A program made the position numbers and the translations under genes. Positions 1 through 6,040 of a stretch of 8,203 bases of DNA are shown in pieces. The DNA lies in the NCBI GenBank assembly GCA_022600215.1, contig JAHZKV010000045.1, positions 1-8,203 of the forward strand, read 5' to 3'. The notes under the pieces are model-generated. The model was not told where the DNA came from, searched no databases, and worked only from the letters and a program-made list of their open reading frames with translations. Position 1 is the first letter of the stretch, and each line of letters opens with the position of its first letter. This DNA is from a bacterium. GTDB taxonomy: Bacteria; Chlamydiota; Chlamydiia; Chlamydiales; 2-12-FULL-49-11.

Positions 1-23
1 ATTTATCTCCTTTAAGAGTTAAT

Positions 24-29
24 AGGGAG
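24..29 (+). promoter_or_regulatory. Ribosome binding site of cyclase copy 1, pairable with upstream CTCCTT
   Basis: AGGGAG lies 2 nt before the ATG at 32, unusually close. CTCCTT at 7-12 can pair with it (six pairs including one G-U, 11-nt loop), which would hide the site. The pairing was found by eye and is modest in strength. Confidence 0.5.
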
Positions 30-31
30 TT

Positions 32-2602
32 ATGGCTTTAAGAATACGTATACTGCTTTGGGTTTCTGCACTTTTTCTTCTATCTATGGCCTCTATTTTT
101 TTAATTAGTGACTTCCAATTGAGCCATAGTTTAACAAAAGAAAAGAGTAAGCTCATTGAACGGGTAAAGAAGATCGATACTGCTAAAGATAAAAACATCT
201 TAAAATTCTTGAGCACCCATTTTAACAACAGAGTACAAAAAATCTATGATGTCTTTGATGTCTTGTATAAAAGCACTAGATGGAGAGAGCGCTTTATCCC
301 TGACCAACACAATATCGATACCAAAAGCTGGGGAGCAAGCGCGGCACTGCTTTCCAACTTCCCCTTCATCGATATGATCAACGTAGAAATAAATAAAAAC
401 ACACAAGCCTATATCGTTCAAAGCTCCCCTTACCTTCGAAGATATATTAAAGTCCCTATAGAAGAAGACCTTACCCTCTTTATTACTAAGCTTGAAGATG
501 AAAACCTTGTGGCTTTTGTTGGGGTTCCCTTCTGGAAAAATGATGCTTTGAAAAAGTATATCGACAAGGAACTTTACCCAAACTTTTTTATCTCCCGTGA
601 ATCCAACGAATGGCTCTTATACGATGCAAAAGAGCTGCTTGCAACCGATACCGACACCCTTACCACTAAAAATGAAAAGCTCTATAACCACCTCTTTGAT
701 GAAGCCATTACCATTCACTCGAAGAAAGAATATAACTTTCTTCTTGATAACATGAAGGTAATGATCGATGTAGTAAAAAATAAGCTACTCAAACACAAAA
801 AGCTTATCTCTATCTTAGAAAATCAACATAGTCACCAAGACTATCTTCTAGATAAAGTGAAGATGATCTTACCTGACATCAAATACCGTCGAAATTATTG
901 TATAGGACCTCTATGTGATTTTGATGACTACAACAAAGCCCCTGATTGGCAAAGCTCCAGAAGCTTCCAAAACAAATACACGCAAAAAGAGCTCATTTGG
1001 GAGCTGTGCATGCTTACCAGAACTGGTATTTGGAATTTCTCTCCCTTCACCCCTGGTGCCCCTAAAGGGATTGTTCGTTCGTTTGACCAAAGAAGAGATG
1101 AGAAAAAAAGTCCCTTTTACCAAAATGTTGTGGAGGGATTTTTAAATGCCGATGTCTTTGGAAAAACCCCACTTCAAGTAGAAAGAAATTGCTCCCTGCA
1201 ACTAGAAGACCCCGAATATGATAAGAAGATTGTCTTCCAAGGAAAAGAAGGCGTTACCTCTTCTTGCGAAAACTGCTGCATCAAAATCTTATATGACAAA
1301 ACCTTGAAAAACCCCTTCCTTACCAATACGATGTACATCACCTATCGAAAACCTCCTATGAATAAAGCCAATGAGGCAGCTATAACGCTTGGAGTGACGC
1401 TTGATACCATCTTATTGAATTTAGCCCTTGTCTCCCCTGATGATGTTGCCTTGATCTACAATGACAAATACATTCGCCTTTACACTACCGATGGAAAGAT
1501 CACTAATATTTCCAGCTCTTTTGAAAATAAAATGCTGCAAAAGCTCTTAGAAGAAAAGCGAGGATCCATTACCAATACGAAAGGCGAAAACATATACTTT
1601 ACCCATCTAACTAAAATCACAAAGGATGATGGCCATATCATCTTATTTGAAAAAGAACAAAACCGTGTTGCTCTCATCCAACAAATTAATAACCATGTAC
1701 GAGCTCTTTCCAAAACCATTATTACGTACTCTTCCATAGTAGTCCTTTGTGCCTTGGTCATTGTTATTTTCATCTTAAGTCAAGTGATCAAAGCGGTAAC
1801 GCGCCCTATCAATCAACTTGCTAAGCATGCAGACCATGTAACAGAGCAAAAGCTTGAAAATATCCATCTAGATAGCGCAGTAGCAAAACGAACAGATGAG
1901 ATTGGCACTCTCTATACCTCTTTCACAGAAATGATTGAGTCTATGAAAGAAGGGAACAAGGTACGTGGCCTTCTCGACAAAGTAGTTTCGAAAGAAATTG
2001 CCTCCAAAATTGTTGCCGAAGGGGTAGAGCTTGGTGGAGAGAAACGCTACCTCACCGTAATGTTTTGCGACATACGCAACTTTACCTCCACATCGGAGTC
2101 GATGGATCCTATTGACATCTTGAAAATGCTCAATGACTGCCTTACCCTCTTAAGCGGAATTATCGAGAAATTTGGAGGGGTGATTGACAAGTATGAGGGA
2201 GATAAGATCATGACTCTCTTTGGCGCTCCTATTGATACCCCTGAACATGAAGCACAGGCTGTCCTTTGTGCTATTGAAATGCAAAAGGCCCTTGCTGTTT
2301 GGAATGATCACCGTGAAAAGGAGGGTTATTGCCGCCTAGATCTTGGCTTTGGTATTCATGCTGGGGAAGCCGTTGCAGGAAATATTGGTACCCCCAATCA
2401 CCTCTCCTACACTGTCCTTGGTCACTTTGTCAATGTTGCCTCAAGACTCTGCGATGCAGCCTCTGGTAAAGAGATATTAGTTACCAAAGAAGTATTTGAT
2501 CATGTGAAAGATAAAGTGGACTTTATAGAGAATGAAGCTAGAGAGTTTAAAGGTGTGAGCAACAAAATCGTCACCTACTCTATCCTAAAGAAAAAATCGT
2601 AG
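32..2602 (+). CDS. Transmembrane receptor adenylate cyclase (extracytoplasmic sensor, HAMP, class III catalytic domain), copy 1
   Basis: Predicted to make cAMP from ATP in response to a signal outside the cytoplasm. Residues 7-26 form a first membrane helix behind a basic N-terminus. Residues about 28-562 are a large extracytoplasmic domain, whose last part (about 450-500) looks Cache-like. Residues 563-585 are the second helix, and 587-640 a HAMP linker (RPINQLA, DEIGTL). A short coupling helix leads to the cyclase domain at about 668-850. Catalytic residues are all present: metal-binding D680 and D724, spaced 44 apart as usual; adenine-selecting K720 and T794; transition-state N801 and R805. 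The Lys/Thr pair is the class IIIb pattern and favours ATP over GTP. Seven sensor cysteines (C290, C295, C326, C387, C412, C415, C416) recur in the second copy. The start is supported by AGGGAG at 24-29, though only 2 nt from the ATG, and by the matching N-terminus of the second copy. The ligand is unknown. Cyclase function is confident; the Cache assignment is weaker. Confidence 0.93.
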   Translation: MALRIRILLWVSALFLLSMASIFLISDFQLSHSLTKEKSKLIERVKKIDTAKDKNILKFLSTHFNNRVQKIYDVFDVLYKSTRWRERFIPDQHNIDTKSWGASAALLSNFPFIDMINVEINKNTQAYIVQSSPYLRRYIKVPIEEDLTLFITKLEDENLVAFVGVPFWKNDALKKYIDKELYPNFFISRESNEWLLYDAKELLATDTDTLTTKNEKLYNHLFDEAITIHSKKEYNFLLDNMKVMIDVVKNKLLKHKKLISILENQHSHQDYLLDKVKMILPDIKYRRNYCIGPLCDFDDYNKAPDWQSSRSFQNKYTQKELIWELCMLTRTGIWNFSPFTPGAPKGIVRSFDQRRDEKKSPFYQNVVEGFLNADVFGKTPLQVERNCSLQLEDPEYDKKIVFQGKEGVTSSCENCCIKILYDKTLKNPFLTNTMYITYRKPPMNKANEAAITLGVTLDTILLNLALVSPDDVALIYNDKYIRLYTTDGKITNISSSFENKMLQKLLEEKRGSITNTKGENIYFTHLTKITKDDGHIILFEKEQNRVALIQQINNHVRALSKTIITYSSIVVLCALVIVIFILSQVIKAVTRPINQLAKHADHVTEQKLENIHLDSAVAKRTDEIGTLYTSFTEMIESMKEGNKVRGLLDKVVSKEIASKIVAEGVELGGEKRYLTVMFCDIRNFTSTSESMDPIDILKMLNDCLTLLSGIIEKFGGVIDKYEGDKIMTLFGAPIDTPEHEAQAVLCAIEMQKALAVWNDHREKEGYCRLDLGFGIHAGEAVAGNIGTPNHLSYTVLGHFVNVASRLCDAASGKEILVTKEVFDHVKDKVDFIENEAREFKGVSNKIVTYSILKKKS

Positions 2603-2613
2603 TTACTTTAAAC

Positions 2614-2632
2614 TCCTCTTACGGTATGAGGA
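2614..2632 (+). promoter_or_regulatory. Hairpin sequestering the ribosome binding site of cyclase copy 2
   Basis: TCCTC at 2614-2618 pairs with GAGGA at 2628-2632. After a T-T mismatch, two inner pairs close a 3-nt loop (CGG). The right arm is the Shine-Dalgarno sequence for the ATG at 2637. The hairpin begins 12 nt after the stop of copy 1, so ribosomes finishing copy 1 could melt it, giving translational coupling. The structure is seen in the sequence; the regulatory role is inference. Confidence 0.4.
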
Positions 2633-2636
2633 AGGT

Positions 2637-2993
2637 ATGCCGCTAAGATTTCGAATTCTCCTCTGGGTTTCTACCCTCTTTCTCGCAACGATATTTTTTA
2701 TCTTTGTGGTATCTGACCTTGAGATCTCTGCCAACTTAGCCTCGGAAAAATCGAGCTTAATCAAACAGGTCAAAAATGTAGACAAGCAAGATAATGCCGA
2801 TATCAAAAAATTCATCGGAATTAACATCAACAACGATGCCCAAAAGATGTATAACGTCTTTGAGTCTCTTCGCTCCAGCTCCCAATGGCGCCTGCGTTTT
2901 TTACCAGACTCCTATAATATCCGAACAAAAAGTTGGGGAAGTAGCGCAGCGGTCCTTGCTACCTATCCTTGGCTTGACTTGATCAATATTTAA
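2637..2993 (+). CDS. 5' fragment of cyclase copy 2 (membrane anchor plus start of sensor domain)
   Basis: This is the 118-residue product that would be made if the ribosome terminates at the TAA. It holds the first membrane helix (about residues 7-26) and only some 90 residues of the extracytoplasmic domain, with no cysteines and no catalytic part. GAGG at 2628-2631, 5 nt before the ATG, supports translation starting here. The fragment is unlikely to do anything alone. It is listed because an automatic annotation may report it as a separate hypothetical protein. Confidence 0.45.
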   Translation: MPLRFRILLWVSTLFLATIFFIFVVSDLEISANLASEKSSLIKQVKNVDKQDNADIKKFIGININNDAQKMYNVFESLRSSSQWRLRFLPDSYNIRTKSWGSSAAVLATYPWLDLINI

Positions 2994-3077
2994 ATCAATA
3001 AAAAGCCCTCTGCCTATATCCACCAATCTTCTCCCTTTCTACGTAAATACATCAAAGTACCTATTGCTGAAAACCTC

Positions 3078-5207
3078 ATGCTCTTTGTAACAATGGGCAA
3101 TGATAAGCTCCTTCATGCTTGTGTTGGCGTACCATTTTGGGGCAATAGCGCTATAAAGAAGTATATCGACCTCGATAAATATGAAGATTTCTTCTTAACC
3201 AATCAGGCTAATCAATGGCTCTTGTTTGACGCACAAGAACTCTTAGAAATGGATACCGATACCCTAACCACTAAAAATGATCGCCTCTATACCCACCTCT
3301 TCGATGAAGCCATTACTATTCATAGCAAAAAGGAATTTGTATTTTTACTCACTTCAATGAAAACCATGATCAACGTGACAAAAGAGGCGCTTCGTAAAAA
3401 CCCTCAAATCACTAACATCTTAGCTGATCAAAAAAACCACCAACCTTTCCTAGAGAAAAAGATTGCAAAGATTCGTCCCCATATTGATCACGAAGTACAA
3501 TATTGTGAGGGGCCACTGTGTAACTCTACCAAAACCTATCGCGATCCACCCTGGGCTACGAGAAGAAATTTTCAGCATAAAATTACGCAAAAAAAACTCA
3601 TCTGGGAACTATGCATGCTTACTAGAACAGGTATGTGGGATTTTTCTCCCTTTAATAAAGGGGCTCCACTTGGCGTAGTTACTGCATTGACTCCCACCTC
3701 TAACGGAGATAAAGACTTCTATAACTACGTAGTAGAAGGCTTTTACCGTGAAGATGTCTTCTCCACCGAAAAAGTAGATATCCAAAGGAAATGTACTCCT
3801 AAAGTTGGCAATCCTGAGTATGATACCAAAATCATCTTTAAAGGAAATAAGCAAGGCGTCGCTAAATCTTGCCGTAACTGCTGCTTTACTATCCTCTACG
3901 ACGAGCAATTAAATGAGCCATACATTACCAATACCAACTATATCACTTACCAGCTGCCCCCAATGCAGCAGGAAAATATTGCTGCTATCACCTTTGGTAT
4001 AGCCCTTGACCCTTTACTCATCAACTTAGCTCTTGTCTCCCCTGATGATGTTGCTTTCATCTATAAAGACAAGGATATCCGCCTCTATACCACATCTGGG
4101 GAGATCAAAAACATCTCAGAGAATCATAACGATGAAAATCGAAGAAAGCTCCTTACCCAAAAGGAAGGGTCCCTTATTGACAAAGATGGGAATAAGCTCT
4201 TCTTTACCCATCTTACCAAACTGACCGATGATGATGGTCATGTAGTGCTCATTGAAAAACAAGTGAGCCGCTCAGCAATTATTGATAAGATCAACCTTCA
4301 TATCAAAAAACTCTCCCATAAAGTGGTGCTTCACTCCTCCATACTCATTATCTGCTCCTTGATTGCTATCTTATTTATCTTAAACCGAGTCATCCATGCT
4401 ATCACCAAACCTATCAACTCTTTGGCACGGCTTGCCGGGGAAGTAACTACCCGAAAACTCGATCAAATCAAAGTAGATGAAAAACAAGCAAAACGAAATG
4501 ATGAGATTGGAACGCTGTACTCTTCTTTTGCGGAAATGATCCAGTCGATGAAAGAAGGAAATAAAGTGCGCGGTATCTTGGATAAAGTGGTATCCAAACA
4601 AGTAGCAGAAAAAATTGTGAAAGAAGGGATCAAACTTGGAGGAGAAAAACGGCACTTAACGGTCATGTTTTGCGATATACGAAACTTTACCTCCATTACA
4701 GAGAAAATGGATCCTGTAGATGTTTTGATCATGCTGAACGAATGCTTAACCCTTTTAAGTGGCATCATCGATGACTTTGAAGGGGTGATAGACAAATATG
4801 AGGGGGATAAGATCATGACCCTCTTTGGAGCACCTCTTGACTCCCCTAACCACTCCCTCCAAGCAGTCCTTTGCGCTATTGAGATGCAACGAGCTATCAC
4901 TATCTGGAATGACCACCGCGAAAAAAATGGCTTTTGTAAACTGGAAGTGGGCATTGGTATCCACTCAGGAGAAGCTGTTGCTGGAAATGTGGGAGCAGAA
5001 AATCACCTCTCCTATACCGTCCTTGGTCACTTTGTCAATGTTGCTGCCCGCCTTTGCGATGCAGCCAAAGGGGCTCAAATATTAATTACGAAAGAGACCC
5101 TTGAGCCTTCCAAAGAGCATATAACCTACGAAGAAAACCCACCAGAACACTTCAAAGGCGTATCGGAGCCGGTAGTCACCTACTCTGTCTTCCAAAAGAA
5201 AACATAA
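3078..5207 (+). CDS. 3' fragment of cyclase copy 2 (most of sensor, HAMP, catalytic domain)
   Basis: This is the part left open after the premature stop: 709 residues from the first ATG, equal to residues 148-856 of the full-length protein. The catalytic domain is complete, so any product could in principle make cAMP. I doubt 3078 is a true start, because no Shine-Dalgarno sequence precedes it (AAAACCTC just upstream) and the conserved coding sequence begins before it, at 2994. Without the first membrane helix, the remaining sensor region (about 415 residues) would have no export signal and might stay in the cytoplasm. Treat it as the downstream piece of the broken gene unless a transcript or peptide shows otherwise. 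Confidence 0.45.
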   Translation: MLFVTMGNDKLLHACVGVPFWGNSAIKKYIDLDKYEDFFLTNQANQWLLFDAQELLEMDTDTLTTKNDRLYTHLFDEAITIHSKKEFVFLLTSMKTMINVTKEALRKNPQITNILADQKNHQPFLEKKIAKIRPHIDHEVQYCEGPLCNSTKTYRDPPWATRRNFQHKITQKKLIWELCMLTRTGMWDFSPFNKGAPLGVVTALTPTSNGDKDFYNYVVEGFYREDVFSTEKVDIQRKCTPKVGNPEYDTKIIFKGNKQGVAKSCRNCCFTILYDEQLNEPYITNTNYITYQLPPMQQENIAAITFGIALDPLLINLALVSPDDVAFIYKDKDIRLYTTSGEIKNISENHNDENRRKLLTQKEGSLIDKDGNKLFFTHLTKLTDDDGHVVLIEKQVSRSAIIDKINLHIKKLSHKVVLHSSILIICSLIAILFILNRVIHAITKPINSLARLAGEVTTRKLDQIKVDEKQAKRNDEIGTLYSSFAEMIQSMKEGNKVRGILDKVVSKQVAEKIVKEGIKLGGEKRHLTVMFCDIRNFTSITEKMDPVDVLIMLNECLTLLSGIIDDFEGVIDKYEGDKIMTLFGAPLDSPNHSLQAVLCAIEMQRAITIWNDHREKNGFCKLEVGIGIHSGEAVAGNVGAENHLSYTVLGHFVNVAARLCDAAKGAQILITKETLEPSKEHITYEENPPEHFKGVSEPVVTYSVFQKKT

Positions 5208-5223
5208 TAAAAATTCTTTTTTC

Positions 5224-5251
5224 TTACTTTTTAACTACTACCTTTTATAAT
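5224..5251 (+). promoter_or_regulatory. Possible sigma-70-type promoter for the membrane-protein gene
   Basis: A perfect TATAAT at 5246-5251 lies 33 nt before the ATG at 5284. The best -35 candidate, TTACTT at 5224-5229, is weak and 16 nt away. The spacer 5208-5283 is extremely AT-rich, so a chance match to the -10 box is quite possible. I see no convincing terminator hairpin between the double stop of cyclase copy 2 and this point. Confidence 0.4.
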
Positions 5252-5274
5252 TATATCATAAAAAACAAAAAAAT

Positions 5275-5278
5275 GGAG
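5275..5278 (+). promoter_or_regulatory. Ribosome binding site of the membrane-protein gene
   Basis: GGAG ends 5 nt before the ATG at 5284 and fixes that start. Confidence 0.6.
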
Positions 5279-5283
5279 TTTTT

Positions 5284-6036
5284 ATGGAAAGTATTAATAA
5301 TCAAAAATTTAATATTATGGGTGGTGTTGCGTTAGCTATTGCAAACGTTGCAGTCCTTGGAAGAAGAGAGCAGTCAAATGAAATGTTTATTACTCTTATT
5401 GCTGCAAACGCACTAGTTGCCGTTGCTATCGCATACAAAAAAGGCTGTCACTGGTTCGCGCAAAAGAAAAATGCAGTATTTGCAGCTGGCGTTGTAGTTA
5501 TTACCACTATTCAAGCCTTTAAGTATCCAGAGATAAGAAATTCTCAAGGTCTAGCAAACGCCAATATCGCTATTTCTACGTTAATCCGAACAGCTCTTTA
5601 CCAAATGGGCATCCTTCGCATCTCTAAACAGGAACAAAAAAAATATCTTGCAGACGCATTTATACAACAAGTTCCTTATACTCACGAAAAATATGGAGAA
5701 CACACAAAGCACCAAGATTTTTTAGACTTAACTGATTCTGTAGAAGATCTATCACAACTGGCTCCTATTACCCCTCACCAATGCACAAGGGAACTAGCAG
5801 ATCAACTATTGGAAAAGGATTTACCAGGGCCTGCTGAAGAGGTTGCTATCCTTCAAGCAGAAAAAATAGGATACATATTCAAAGACTGCATGAGCGCTAT
5901 TGATGGAGAAGAACCATCTTGTATAGGCAATACACCTGGATATGAAGAGCTTCTAGAGAGAAATGTTTTTGCAACTTCCGTAAGAGCTGTTTCCTCCTCG
6001 CAAAACCTGGTGACTGGATCTTTAGATCTTGAATAA
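5284..6036 (+). CDS. Unrecognised membrane protein, Inc-like layout
   Basis: I do not recognise this 250-residue protein. Hydrophobic segments lie at about residues 11-25, 34-51 and 63-79, with a weaker one at 93-111. The first two are separated by only eight mostly polar residues (GRREQSNE). A mainly hydrophilic, acidic tail follows (about 115-250) with cysteines at 167, 202 and 213. There is no lipobox or cleavable signal peptide. Closely spaced hydrophobic segments near the N-terminus followed by a soluble tail are the hallmark of chlamydial inclusion-membrane proteins, which are type III secretion substrates facing the host cytosol. That reading is inference and depends on the host being a chlamydia. 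It has its own possible promoter and a clear ribosome binding site, so it may be transcribed apart from the cyclases. It ends 4 nt from the convergent argS stop. The gene is real; its function is unknown. Confidence 0.8.
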   Translation: MESINNQKFNIMGGVALAIANVAVLGRREQSNEMFITLIAANALVAVAIAYKKGCHWFAQKKNAVFAAGVVVITTIQAFKYPEIRNSQGLANANIAISTLIRTALYQMGILRISKQEQKKYLADAFIQQVPYTHEKYGEHTKHQDFLDLTDSVEDLSQLAPITPHQCTRELADQLLEKDLPGPAEEVAILQAEKIGYIFKDCMSAIDGEEPSCIGNTPGYEELLERNVFATSVRAVSSSQNLVTGSLDLE

Positions 6037-6040
6037 TTCT

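Larger units (their letters stand above)
32..5207 (+). repeat. Tandem gene duplication of receptor adenylate cyclase
   Basis: The two units begin at 32 and 2637, a period of 2605 nt, and encode homologous proteins along their whole length. Similarity is strongest in the catalytic domain and in blocks of the sensor such as DTDTLTTKN, HLFDEAITIHSKKE, WELCMLTRTG and LALVSPDDVA. The DNA has diverged clearly at third codon positions, so the duplication itself is not recent, unlike the stop codon in copy 2. Small compensating one-residue gaps occur around residues 340-410. Whether further copies lie left of the window cannot be seen. Confidence 0.9.
2637..5207 (+). pseudogene. Receptor adenylate cyclase copy 2, interrupted by an in-frame TAA at codon 119
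   Basis: This is a tandem paralogue of the preceding gene, with exactly the same total length (856 sense-codon positions) and the same domain order. The frame starting at 2637 stops at 2991-2993 (TAA) and is then open in the same frame to 5207. The residues on both sides of the stop match the first copy: DLINI-stop-INK here, DMINVEINK there. The stop therefore sits where copy 1 has GAA (Glu), and a single G-to-T change explains it. There is no frameshift or other stop. Downstream, the sensor cysteines, second membrane helix (about 563-585), HAMP and catalytic residues D680, K720, D724, T794, N801 and R805 (full-length numbering) are all kept. The gene ends in a double stop (TAATAA). It lies 34 nt after copy 1, so co-transcription is likely. 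The absence of further decay means the mutation is young, is read through, or is a sequencing error. Confidence 0.75.

Noticed and set aside
1265..1279. Heme-binding c-type motif in the cyclase sensor domain
   Set aside because: The motif is C-E-N-C-C, and copy 2 has C-R-N-C-C. The histidine of CxxCH is absent in both.
1480..1773. 97-codon minus-strand frame inside cyclase copy 1
   Set aside because: It is antisense to a confident coding sequence, and its hydrophobic look merely mirrors the membrane helix codons.
2991..2993. Programmed recoding of the stop as selenocysteine or pyrrolysine
   Set aside because: The codon is TAA, not TGA or TAG, and the aligned residue in copy 1 is glutamate, so a point mutation is the simpler explanation.
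4463..4954. 163-codon open frame on the minus strand inside cyclase copy 2
   Set aside because: It lies wholly antisense to the conserved HAMP and catalytic domain, has no recognisable protein features, and no matching long frame exists opposite copy 1.
5243..5263. TTTTAT/ATAAAA inverted repeat as a terminator after cyclase copy 2
   Set aside because: The stem is only A-T pairs in an AT-rich spacer and overlaps the possible -10 box, so it would be too weak as a terminator.
6017..6028. GATC-TTTA-GATC hairpin at the end of the membrane-protein gene
   Set aside because: A 4-bp stem without a following T-run, within coding sequence, is probably chance.
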